NCBI GenBank assembly: GCA_017473775.1
Contig: JAFUJH010000091.1
Span: forward strand, 1-60,233
Direction of reading: 5' to 3'
Source of the DNA: Ruminococcus sp.
Lineage (GTDB): Bacteria > Bacillota > Clostridia > Oscillospirales > Acutalibacteraceae
Length of the DNA: 60,233 bases
A program made the position numbers and the translations under genes. This document shows positions 1 to 7,671 of the stretch, piece by piece; the first letter of the stretch is position 1; each line of letters opens with the position of its first letter. The notes below the pieces were generated by a model. The model had not been told where the DNA came from. It did not search any database and saw only the letters and a program-made list of their open reading frames with translations.

Positions 1-134
1 AGGGGAGCTGTCACCGTAGGTGACTGAGGGGTAGTTAAAAAATTGCATTATATCTGCGTTTTCTCTCCCTCCGTATTTTGCCTTCGGCAAAATCCACCTC
101 CCTCGTCAGAGGGAGGCACGGACTTTTTCTACAG
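1..134. repeat. Composite intergenic palindromic repeat
   Basis: The segment carries short inverted repeats: GGGAGCTGTCACC with GGTGACTGAGG, TTTTGCC with GGCAAAA, and CCTCCCTC with GAGGGAGG. It is almost the same as the segment at 39340-39540, which additionally holds a roughly 62-bp insert. No convincing gene lies here; a 66-codon open frame starting at 43 runs through the repeat and is not credible. Its left end is cut by the window edge. Confidence 0.8.
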
Positions 135-137
135 TCA

Positions 138-172
138 CAAAGCAGGAGCTATAAATTTAGCTCCTGCTTTTA
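138..172. terminator. Bidirectional intrinsic terminator
   Basis: AGCAGGAGCTA pairs with TAGCTCCTGCT, with A/T tracts on both sides. On the minus strand it lies about 20 bases after the stop of the dockerin gene and should end that transcript. Confidence 0.75.
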
Positions 173-190
173 ATATAATAATCAGATTGT

Positions 191-1558
191 TTATTCAACA
201 GTTATGCCTGCAATTCGTTTTTGGATATCTGTGGCATCCTTAATATTACGAACTCCGTCTTGATTGTAGTCAGATATATAAACCTCTTTCTCTGGATTGT
301 CAAAGTATTCCGTAATATTATCATCCTCACGGAAATCCTCAAGTCCTGCAAGACATTTTTGCATATAGGTAGCATCCTGAATTGTCAGATTATAGTCACC
401 ATTGTTATCTCCCATACGATAGCGATAATTCACACTTTTGTAAAGATTCGCCTTACCGTCAAGGTTTAAGTCCGGAACCTCAAGAAGGTCATAAAACTCA
501 CCTGTTTCAAAAATGTAAACCCCATATCCATAAGTAAAGGGCAAGCCTGAATAACCCTCGAGCACCATATCGTTGATGATATGAGCACTCTGAACATATT
601 CGGAATAATAAGGATACTGGAAAATAAGAGCGTAAACGGGAATTTCTTCTCCTGTTTTTTCATCTACAGTGTAATGCACATAACACTCCGAATAATTTGA
701 GTATCTGTCCTTGATGTAGGGGTACTTTTCTTCGAGTGCAGGAATAATTATATCTTCATAATCCCATTCGCCGTACTTATCAAGCTCGGTAGAATATGCG
801 CCGCCTGCCGCTTGTGCGATTTGCTTATCGGTGAGAACACCTGCTTCGTAAAGCTCAAAAGCCTGACAAACAGTACCATCGTTTTTCAAAGCATATAATC
901 CTGTGGGATTTTCCTCAGTCCCGTAGGGACGGCCTGCTCTGTAGATATAATCGCCAATCATATCATCTACAACTATAGCAGGAAACATAGAGTCCGCTCT
1001 ATACACATCTCCACGGAAAAAGACATATCCATTAACAGTACCGAGGGGAGTACACTCAACACACACCTCATCAGAGGTTGATTTATTATTGTATTTCAGG
1101 AAAGCTTCTGCACACTGCTGGGTTAAATCCTGATTGATACAACTGATTCCGTCAAAATCATTCAAAAAGTCAAGGTCAGTAATGAGTTCTTCCTCGATTG
1201 CTTCCTCCAATGTTATGATTTTTCCGTTATTATAAACATAAACACCTAGATCATAAGGAAAATGGTGATTATAGGCTGAAATATCCCATTTCAGAAGTGT
1301 TTTTGAAACCCTGCCGTGGTCCTTCCATTTCCACGAATCGGCTGAAAAAACCACCACATCATCAAGGATGTATACATCTCCGATGCTAACTTCTTTTACA
1401 TCATCAATATGCATAGGCACCTTACCTGTGCAGTAATCGGCAAAAGCGACTTCAAGTTCATCCTCAAGACTCACATCTTCAGCAAAGCAAGGTACAACAG
1501 CGCTTAACACAAAAACAATAGAAAGCAATACTAAAAAAAGATTTTTGAAAAATTTCAT
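191..1558 (-). CDS. Exported dockerin-containing protein of unknown function
   Basis: A 455-residue protein with a clear signal peptide (residues about 1-26, ending PCFAE). The C-terminal about 80 residues form a type I dockerin: two calcium-loop/helix repeats, MGDNNGDYNLTIQDATYMQK and the second starting ISDYNQDGVRNIKDATD, each followed by an AG(L/I) helix end. Dockerins bind cohesins on scaffoldin proteins, so the protein is probably assembled on the cell surface or in an extracellular complex. The central about 340 residues are acidic, rich in Tyr and Asp, and match no domain I recognise; no glycosidase motif is visible. The ATG is preceded by AAGGAGG at ideal spacing, and a sigma-A promoter lies 50-80 bases upstream, so it is a single-gene unit. 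Confidence 0.85.
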   Translation of the reverse strand: MKFFKNLFLVLLSIVFVLSAVVPCFAEDVSLEDELEVAFADYCTGKVPMHIDDVKEVSIGDVYILDDVVVFSADSWKWKDHGRVSKTLLKWDISAYNHHFPYDLGVYVYNNGKIITLEEAIEEELITDLDFLNDFDGISCINQDLTQQCAEAFLKYNNKSTSDEVCVECTPLGTVNGYVFFRGDVYRADSMFPAIVVDDMIGDYIYRAGRPYGTEENPTGLYALKNDGTVCQAFELYEAGVLTDKQIAQAAGGAYSTELDKYGEWDYEDIIIPALEEKYPYIKDRYSNYSECYVHYTVDEKTGEEIPVYALIFQYPYYSEYVQSAHIINDMVLEGYSGLPFTYGYGVYIFETGEFYDLLEVPDLNLDGKANLYKSVNYRYRMGDNNGDYNLTIQDATYMQKCLAGLEDFREDDNITEYFDNPEKEVYISDYNQDGVRNIKDATDIQKRIAGITVE

Positions 1559-1608
1559 AATAAAACCTCCTTAATATAAATACCGTTGATCTTTTATATC
1601 CTAATTAA

Positions 1609-1637
1609 AGTATAGCATTGGCGACACCATTAGTCAA
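1609..1637 (-). promoter_or_regulatory. Sigma-A promoter of the dockerin gene
   Basis: On the minus strand TTGACT, a 17-base spacer and TATACT. It reads into the dockerin gene starting at 1558. Confidence 0.75.
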
Positions 1638-1646
1638 CAATAAATT

Positions 1647-1675
1647 AAACAGCACCGGTTATTCCGATGCTGTTT
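1647..1675 (-). terminator. Terminator after murF
   Basis: On the minus strand AAACAGCATCGG pairs with CCGGTGCTGTTT (one G-T wobble), followed by AATTTATT. It separates the murF unit from the dockerin gene promoter. Confidence 0.6.
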
Positions 1676-1681
1676 GCGCTC

Positions 1682-3040
1682 TTACAACTCTTTTATATAA
1701 TCTACAATTTCTTCAAACTTCATACTGTGGCTGGCTTTGACGAGGATTGTATCCCCGATGGTGAGCATCTCGTACAGCTCAAGCTTTGCTTCTTCAACAG
1801 TACTGAACCACTCGCAATCAATGTGGGGTCTTGCAACTTTATAGATATTCAGTGCAAGGTCACCAATTGCAATTACCAAATCAAGCGTTTTCTCTACTGC
1901 AAACCTGCCTATCTCGCAGTGAAGCTCTGCCTCCTGGGACCCTAACTCCTTCATATCGCCGAGGATTGCAACCCGTCTGCCCTCAAAGCCTGCCAGAGTT
2001 TCTATGGAGGCTTTCATTGACGCAGGGTTTGCGTTGTAGCAGTCATCAATGATGGTGAGCTTTTCGGTCTTTATTACATTCTGTCTGCTTCCTGTAGGTT
2101 TGTACTCAGCAATTCCCTGTGCAATCTCCTCGTCACTGAGTCCGAAGTGCTTTCCGATTGCCGTTGCACCCAGGGCATTTGCCACCATATGTTTGCCAAG
2201 AGCATAGACAGTTGCAGAGAATTCACCCTCTGCGTATTTAACTGCAAACTCTGTTTTGGTCTCGTTATCAGAAGTGATGGAGTGTGCGGTATAGGCACAG
2301 CCGTCAGAGAATCCGAAGAACACAGGTGCTTTGCCCTGCACTTCTTTTATCTCACTGAGCTTATCATCGTCACCGCAGAGCACCGCAATGCCGTCTTTAC
2401 TCATAAAATCGAACATCTCGGTCTTTGCCTTTTTAACTCCGTCACGGTCTATAAGGCACTCAAGATGACATTTGCCGATATTTGTCAGCACGCACACATC
2501 GGGCTTGACAATTCGTGAGAGCACTGTCATCTCGCCGAAATCGGAGATACCCATCTCAATAACCGCAATCTCTGCGTCCGCCTCCAGTGCAAAAAGTGTC
2601 AGGGGCACACCCAAATCGTTATTGAAGTTGCCCTGAGTCTTGTGCACCTTGTATTTTTGTGAAAGCACTGATGCTATCATTTCCTTGGTGGTAGTCTTGC
2701 CCACAGAGCCTGAGATACCGATAAAGGGTATTGAGAAAGTGAGTCTGTAGGCGGTGGCAATATCGATAAGAGCCTGCTTTGTGGACTCTACCAGAATGTG
2801 AGGAGAATTATCAGAGGGAGTTTTCTCGCACAAAGAGCACAGGGCTCCTGCCTCAATGCACTGGGGTATAAAATTGTGTCCGTCTACCCTCTCGCCTACA
2901 ATAGCGGCAAAGAGAGAATTTTTTTTGACTTTTCGACTGTCTGTCACTATGGAGGACAGCTCCTGCTCCAGCAGGTCAGCCTCTCCAAAATACTGACCGT
3001 TACAAGCGGTCAGCGCCTGTTTTAGTGTAAAGCTTTTCAT
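1682..3040 (-). CDS. murF: UDP-N-acetylmuramoyl-tripeptide--D-alanyl-D-alanine ligase
   Basis: MurF adds the D-Ala-D-Ala dipeptide to UDP-MurNAc-tripeptide in the cytoplasm, using ATP, the last cytoplasmic step in making the peptidoglycan pentapeptide. The 452-residue product has the three Mur ligase domains: an N-terminal substrate domain (about 1-95), the central ATPase domain with P-loop GISGSVGKTTTKEM near residue 110, and a C-terminal domain with DDCYNANPASM and LGDMKELG. Length is normal. I start it at the ATG at 3040, with GAGG eight bases upstream, rather than the GTG three codons earlier. It is third in a same-strand run after the MIF-like and YjbQ genes (28-base gap), probably co-transcribed, though the functional link is not obvious. 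Confidence 0.95.
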   Translation of the reverse strand: MKSFTLKQALTACNGQYFGEADLLEQELSSIVTDSRKVKKNSLFAAIVGERVDGHNFIPQCIEAGALCSLCEKTPSDNSPHILVESTKQALIDIATAYRLTFSIPFIGISGSVGKTTTKEMIASVLSQKYKVHKTQGNFNNDLGVPLTLFALEADAEIAVIEMGISDFGEMTVLSRIVKPDVCVLTNIGKCHLECLIDRDGVKKAKTEMFDFMSKDGIAVLCGDDDKLSEIKEVQGKAPVFFGFSDGCAYTAHSITSDNETKTEFAVKYAEGEFSATVYALGKHMVANALGATAIGKHFGLSDEEIAQGIAEYKPTGSRQNVIKTEKLTIIDDCYNANPASMKASIETLAGFEGRRVAILGDMKELGSQEAELHCEIGRFAVEKTLDLVIAIGDLALNIYKVARPHIDCEWFSTVEEAKLELYEMLTIGDTILVKASHSMKFEEIVDYIKEL

Positions 3041-3068
3041 ACTCTGCACCTCGTATCAAAGTAATTAA

Positions 3069-3485
3069 TCATTCGCCGATAATTTTTATCAGGGCGTGCT
3101 TCTTTCTCATTCCGTCCATTTCGTAGTAGAAGATCTGCTCCCAAGTGCCGAAATCAAGGCGTCCGTTTGTAATGGCACAGACCACCTCGCGACCCATAAT
3201 TGTACGCTTCAGGTGGGCGTCGGCGTTGTCCTCAAAGCCGTTATGGTCATACTGGCTGTAGGGCTTTTCGGGAGCAAGACGCTCAAGCCATCTTTCGTAG
3301 TCACGGTGAAGGCCTGACTCATCATCGTTGATAAAAACAGAGGCGGTGATGTTCATAGCGTTCACAAGTACCAAGCCTTCTTTTACACCGCTTTCGTCAA
3401 TAGCACGCTGTACATCCTGTGTTATATTCACAAGTCCCCGTCTTTTGGGTATATTAAACCAGAGCTCTTTTCTGTAACTTTTCAT
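3069..3485 (-). CDS. YjbQ/UPF0047 family protein
   Basis: A 138-residue protein of the YjbQ family (UPF0047), small beta-rich proteins annotated as having weak thiamine-phosphate synthase activity. Family signatures are visible: [15 protein letters not shown] near the N-terminus, [20 protein letters not shown], the conserved [18 protein letters not shown] segment with its His residues, and a C-terminal [16 protein letters not shown]. Length matches the family. GAGG precedes the ATG, and the gene begins 9 bases after the stop of the MIF-like gene, so the two are co-transcribed. The true cellular role of the family is uncertain. Confidence 0.85.
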   Translation of the reverse strand: MKSYRKELWFNIPKRRGLVNITQDVQRAIDESGVKEGLVLVNAMNITASVFINDDESGLHRDYERWLERLAPEKPYSQYDHNGFEDNADAHLKRTIMGREVVCAITNGRLDFGTWEQIFYYEMDGMRKKHALIKIIGE

Positions 3486-3494
3486 AATTACCTC

Positions 3495-3836
3495 TTAAAA
3501 CATATAGCCATTGTGTCCCCAGAACTCGGTCTCTGAGAACTTTACATAAATGCGGTCAGAGGGAATTGAAAGCTCCTCAGAAAGAATCCTGCAGATTTCT
3601 TCGGTGAGTTTTTCGTAAGAAGCCTTGGGTGCTGAGTGCAAGAGTGCAACCTCAACGTAAGCCGCATCCTCGTCGCTTGTACCTGCAAACCACAGACGGC
3701 AGTTTTCTTCAAACTGGAGCATCAGATAAGCCTCGGGCTTGCCGATAAGGGCAATGGCTTTTCCCAGTTTCGCTTTGAGGATTTCTTCTTTTTCAAAGGT
3801 GATTTCAGTTGTAACTTTAGTATTAATGAATGGCAT
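3495..3836 (-). CDS. MIF/phenylpyruvate tautomerase-like protein
   Basis: A 113-residue protein resembling the macrophage migration inhibitory factor branch of the tautomerase superfamily. Pro2 would be the catalytic N-terminal proline after Met removal (MPFINTKV). MLQFEENCRLWFAGTSDEDAAYVEV and the C-terminal ELSIPSDRIYVKFSE followed by WGHNGYMF fit the beta-alpha-beta repeat of MIF proteins. These usually trimerise and show keto-enol tautomerase activity; the natural substrate is unknown in bacteria. GGAGG lies about 10 bases upstream of the ATG. It is the first gene of the run leading to yjbQ and murF. Confidence 0.8.
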   Translation of the reverse strand: MPFINTKVTTEITFEKEEILKAKLGKAIALIGKPEAYLMLQFEENCRLWFAGTSDEDAAYVEVALLHSAPKASYEKLTEEICRILSEELSIPSDRIYVKFSETEFWGHNGYMF

Positions 3837-3965
3837 TTTTCATAACCTCCGCAATCTTAATTATTAAAAGCATTATACCATTATACCATAGATAGTGCAA
3901 GAAAAAACGAATATCCTGCAAAAGCAAAGAGCCGTGCAAAAAAATCTGCACAGCCCTTTACTCAG

Positions 3966-4715
3966 TCACTTTTTGTGTGTTATCACAACCGCTTGTTTTC
4001 CCATTTCATTATACCTTTTCTCAGAAAGCGTTCTTTTGTACTTTGTAAGTTCTCCGCTTAAAGGGTCATTGAAATAGCAATATTTTTCATCGTAGCCAAC
4101 AAGCACAAGGCAGTGCTCACCCGATGTCCAGATAAACTCCTCCCCCTCGGGTGTAGTCCAGCTTTGTCCCTTCTTTACAGGGGTCATATCCATAGTTGCC
4201 CACACAAGCACAGGCATACCCTTATCTATATATTCACTAAGAACAAAGGACAAATCCTTGCCGATGACTGTATAGGCGTTGCAATTACTGCTGTTATTGT
4301 TGATGCTTTGAGCAATCACAGGTGCATAACAGCCGTACCCATATGCGGTAAAGGGGTCACCGGCAAAGGTTTTCTCAGGGTCAGGACCGAAGTCCTCTCC
4401 CTCGTATGTATAAAAATCACTGTTTTTAGGAAGCCAATGCTTTGCAAAAGTCTCCATATCCACCGAATCTCCGTAAAAATTCAGCACCATAACCGCAGAC
4501 ACACTCTCACACCCTGTAGGTAGCAGAGGGTACTGGCACAAGGGCTCAACATCAATTAATTCCTCCTGCATACCGCTTTCTACCACATCTCCGTTTTCCG
4601 GTGTAAAATCTTCTTTATCATTTCTGATACAGCACCGCACAAGAGGCAGCACCAGAAACACCGCTATAATCACACATACCACAGCACTTGCAACTGCATA
4701 CCTTCTGTTACGCAT
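3966..4715 (-). CDS. Membrane-anchored C39-like cysteine peptidase
   Basis: A 249-residue protein with an N-terminal membrane anchor or uncleaved signal (about residues 7-27) and a papain-like C39_2-type domain. The expected catalytic residues are visible: Cys69 in LLPTGCESVSAVMVLNFYG, His201 in SGEHCLVLVGYD, and Asp217 in CYFNDPLSGEL. Such proteins are extracytoplasmic peptidases of unknown substrate in clostridia. The start ATG is preceded by AAGGAAGG, but this Shine-Dalgarno sequence is buried in a 13-bp hairpin (4722-4763). It sits downstream of the two-component operon on the same strand, although the hairpin may separate the two. Confidence 0.85.
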   Translation of the reverse strand: MRNRRYAVASAVVCVIIAVFLVLPLVRCCIRNDKEDFTPENGDVVESGMQEELIDVEPLCQYPLLPTGCESVSAVMVLNFYGDSVDMETFAKHWLPKNSDFYTYEGEDFGPDPEKTFAGDPFTAYGYGCYAPVIAQSINNNSSNCNAYTVIGKDLSFVLSEYIDKGMPVLVWATMDMTPVKKGQSWTTPEGEEFIWTSGEHCLVLVGYDEKYCYFNDPLSGELTKYKRTLSEKRYNEMGKQAVVITHKK

Positions 4716-4721
4716 AAAAAC

Positions 4722-4763
4722 ACCTGCCTTCCTTTGATTGCTTAAATCATAAGTAAGGCAGGT
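4722..4763 (-). terminator. Hairpin with T-run directly before the peptidase start
   Basis: On the minus strand ACCTGCCTTACTT pairs with AAGGAAGGCAGGT (12 of 13 pairs) followed by GTTTTT and then the ATG of the C39 gene. It could be the terminator of the operon ending at 4803, an attenuator for the peptidase gene, or both. The 3' arm contains the peptidase's own ribosome binding site. Confidence 0.6.
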
Positions 4764-4802
4764 ATAATAATGTTTTACAAGTTGTATCAGGGTTGTAAAT
4801 TC

Positions 4803-5492
4803 TCAGCTAATTGCCTCGTAGGTTTTCTCTCCCTCGTATCCCCACATAGGCTTGATGTATATACACAGATACGCATTTTCCTCGTAAACTTCGCTGAGCA
4901 CCTCATATTCAACATCAGAAGCAGAAATTGTTGACAGATAGTAAGCCTCTGCAGAATACTCCCAGGCACTTTGAAGCTTCTTCACTTCTTCATCAGGCAA
5001 CCCCCGAGGTATATAGATAAATTCAATTACCAGTCCTGTGTTCTTTTCAAAGCTTATAGTAAGATTTGGATCAAAATCAATCCGAACTATTTCCATAGTA
5101 GCCAATCTGTCAGAAGTCATCACAAGGGCTGAGGTTGTATCTGCACTATAGATTGAGGCTGTTCTGATTATCTCGGTTATCTCCTTACAAAAATCCTGTT
5201 CTTCTGCAAACAGCTCCTGTGCAACCTTAACCGCCGAAGCCCTCAAGTCATCATAATTTATCCTTGCGTGGGTATAGCTGTAAAGGAAATCCCCCTTGGC
5301 ATACGCCTGTGCCACTTCTACTGCAGTAAGAGGATTTGACACAGGGGCAACAGTTGATTTGTAGGTAACCTCTGTGTTCATTTTAGCTGATGAAACTGCA
5401 CCTGATATATCAGGTGCTATTACAATCAGCACGGTAGCTATCAGCACAGCCAAGACAGACAGCACATAGCTGATATATTTTTTCTTACTCAT
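4803..5492 (-). CDS. Membrane-anchored protein linked to a two-component system
   Basis: A 229-residue protein I do not recognise. It has a hydrophobic N-terminus (about 8-28, VLSVLAVLIATVLIVIA) and an otherwise soluble extracytoplasmic part, with no Cys-based lipobox. Its gene overlaps the end of the histidine kinase gene by 8 bases, so it is translationally coupled to the kinase. Such position and topology suggest an accessory sensor or signalling partner of the kinase, but that is inference. Two-component accessory proteins of similar size are common in Firmicutes but share little sequence. Confidence 0.75.
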   Translation of the reverse strand: MSKKKYISYVLSVLAVLIATVLIVIAPDISGAVSSAKMNTEVTYKSTVAPVSNPLTAVEVAQAYAKGDFLYSYTHARINYDDLRASAVKVAQELFAEEQDFCKEITEIIRTASIYSADTTSALVMTSDRLATMEIVRIDFDPNLTISFEKNTGLVIEFIYIPRGLPDEEVKKLQSAWEYSAEAYYLSTISASDVEYEVLSEVYEENAYLCIYIKPMWGYEGEKTYEAIS

Positions 5493-6885
5493 TTCTGTCT
5501 GCCTCCTGTGGATATTTTCTCAGCACAAAGGACACAGATGTCCCCTTGCCTGCTTCTGACTCAACATAAAGCTTGGTTGAGTGTACACGGCAGATTTCTT
5601 TGCACAGGGAAAGCCCTATGCCTGCACCGCCGCGTTTTCTTGAGCGTGACTTATCCTCTCTGTAAAAAGGCTCGGTAATACGGTCTATGTGCTCCTTGCC
5701 TATGCCGTGACCTTTATCCGAGACTGTGATTTTTATTTTTTCTCCCAAATCCTCAGCAAGAAGCTTCACCTGTGAGTTCACCGATGAAGCCTTGAAGGCA
5801 TTATCTACGAGATTATAAATAAGAGATAAAAGCATAGGTGAGGACGCAAGCACGCACTCCCTGCCTAAATCCGCCACAAGGGTAACTCCATACCTCTCCT
5901 CAGAAAAAGCCATAGTTTCCTTTACAGATTTCTCTATTTCTTCAAGAGATACACAGGTCAGGACAGGACTTTCCTTGGAGGTTACAATAAGCGATAGCAG
6001 CTGCATAGAGAGTTTCTCAAGCCTTTTGCCTTCTTTATATATTGCCTGTGCGGCGTCAACCCTCTCCTGCTCTGACAGCTCATAAGTGGAGAGCATATCC
6101 GCATAGCCTACAATGGAAGTGACAGGGGTTTTTATCTCATGGGTAAAATCCGCCACGAAGGTATCACGGCGGTCACATTCCTCCTGAATTGCCCGAAGCG
6201 AATCAGCCACTACCACAGACATAGTATTGAAGTTTTCTGCAAGAGTACGGATTTCCTCTGAGCCGGTGTGAGCGTCTATGCACAAGCCGTAGTTACCTCG
6301 GGCAATTTCCTTTGCAGTATCTGACATTTCTGACAGAGGCTTTGTTAGCTTCCTTGCAAAGATAAACAGCAGTCCCCCACACAGTGCAGATATCAACAAA
6401 ACCGTTATGCGGTACTGAGTCCATATCCTGTCATTATACTCCACAAGAGACGAAAAATCCGACTCACACCTGACAACATACGCTTCACTTCTGACCTGTA
6501 CTTTACTGCCGATTTCAAGTATGCAGGAGTCATCCTTTGCAATAAAAATCATCACATTGCTGTCGTCCTCAAGCTCCTGATATCTTCCGCTTGAATCAAA
6601 ACTCAGAGGTGATATATCCAGCTTTGACACAGAGCTGTCAAGGGAGCGTGCAATCTGGTTTTCCATAGTGGCAGACATAAGTACATAATCCGACTCACTG
6701 AGAGTCAACACATCAGACAAGGAGTAGACGCTGTTCACAGCATAGGCGTGAGCATCCTTGCACCGTTGAACTCTTTCGTCCCACAGGGTATCGGTGGTGC
6801 TTTTTACAAGCAGGAATCCGCCCATACCTGCAGAGATGAGTACCATTATATATGCAATAAAAAAGAATTTCCACGACAACTTCAT
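5485..6885 (-). CDS. Sensor histidine kinase with HAMP domain
   Basis: A 466-residue membrane kinase. Domains in order: transmembrane helix 1 (about 8-27), an extracellular sensor region (28-156), helix 2 (158-176), HAMP (178-230), HisKA with phospho-acceptor His249 in FTHEIKTPVTSIVGY, and HATPase_c with N-box NLVDNAFKA, G1 DKGHGIG and G2 GGAGIGLSL. It should phosphorylate the response regulator encoded immediately upstream (4-base ATGA overlap). The signal sensed is unknown; the sensor region does not match a named domain by eye. The gene order regulator-kinase-membrane protein is one operon. Confidence 0.93.
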   Translation of the reverse strand: MKLSWKFFFIAYIMVLISAGMGGFLLVKSTTDTLWDERVQRCKDAHAYAVNSVYSLSDVLTLSESDYVLMSATMENQIARSLDSSVSKLDISPLSFDSSGRYQELEDDSNVMIFIAKDDSCILEIGSKVQVRSEAYVVRCESDFSSLVEYNDRIWTQYRITVLLISALCGGLLFIFARKLTKPLSEMSDTAKEIARGNYGLCIDAHTGSEEIRTLAENFNTMSVVVADSLRAIQEECDRRDTFVADFTHEIKTPVTSIVGYADMLSTYELSEQERVDAAQAIYKEGKRLEKLSMQLLSLIVTSKESPVLTCVSLEEIEKSVKETMAFSEERYGVTLVADLGRECVLASSPMLLSLIYNLVDNAFKASSVNSQVKLLAEDLGEKIKITVSDKGHGIGKEHIDRITEPFYREDKSRSRKRGGAGIGLSLCKEICRVHSTKLYVESEAGKGTSVSFVLRKYPQEADRNE

Positions 6886-7547
6886 ATGAGCCTCTCAGGA
6901 CAAAACCTGTAACCAATTTTGTAAACTGCCTCTATGGAATTACCAAGACAGAGCTTCTTCTTGAGCCTTTGAATATGCAAATCTATGGTTCGTGTGCTTC
7001 CGTAGTAGGGCTCCTGCCACACATACTCGTATATCTTCTCTCTGTACAGAGCAATACCCTTATTCCGCACAAGGTACAAAAACAAATCGTACTCCTTGAG
7101 CGACAGCTGTACCTCCTCGTCATTCAGGGTAACTGTTCTGGACATGGTATCTATCTTAATATTACCTATGCTTATATACCGCTCTTGTTTATGATATCGT
7201 CTGAGTACCGCCTCAATCCGTGCCAGAAGCTCCTGCAAATCAAAGGGCTTCACAATGTAATCATCTGCACCAAGGCGTAGCCCTCTCACCCTGTCCTCAA
7301 CCGTCGCCTTTGCTGTAACAAAGATAACAGGAGTATCAAACTGCCTGATATACTCAATAAGCTCTGTACCGCTTATATTAGGAAGCATAACATCCAGAAG
7401 CACTAAATCGTACCTGTTATCCTCAAGAAGCCGTGCTCCCTCGTCACCGCTGTAGGCTATATCGCAAAAGTATCTGTTCTTTATAAGGCACAGCCTCATC
7501 ATCTGAGCAATAGACTCGTCATCCTCTACAATCAGTATCCTTATCAT
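6882..7547 (-). CDS. OmpR-family response regulator
   Basis: A 221-residue DNA-binding response regulator. The receiver domain has acidic pocket EDD (residues 8-10), phospho-acceptor Asp52 in LVLLDVMLP and the conserved Lys in VIFVTAKA. The C-terminal winged-helix domain includes LSLKEYDLFLYLVRNKG and GSTRTIDLHIQRLKKKL. I chose the ATG at 7547, with GGGAG nine bases upstream, over the GTG two codons earlier. It is the first gene of the regulator-kinase-accessory protein operon. Targets are unknown; the nearby C39 peptidase is a candidate only by position. Confidence 0.93.
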   Translation of the reverse strand: MIRILIVEDDESIAQMMRLCLIKNRYFCDIAYSGDEGARLLEDNRYDLVLLDVMLPNISGTELIEYIRQFDTPVIFVTAKATVEDRVRGLRLGADDYIVKPFDLQELLARIEAVLRRYHKQERYISIGNIKIDTMSRTVTLNDEEVQLSLKEYDLFLYLVRNKGIALYREKIYEYVWQEPYYGSTRTIDLHIQRLKKKLCLGNSIEAVYKIGYRFCPERLI

Positions 7548-7671
7548 TACCACTGCTCCCTTCTGAGTATATTATAAGCTACATTGTATCATAGTTGTAT
7601 ACTGCCGTAAAACAAAATATCGGGAAAGGCACAAAGCCAATCCCGATATATACATTATTAAGTTAATAAAA

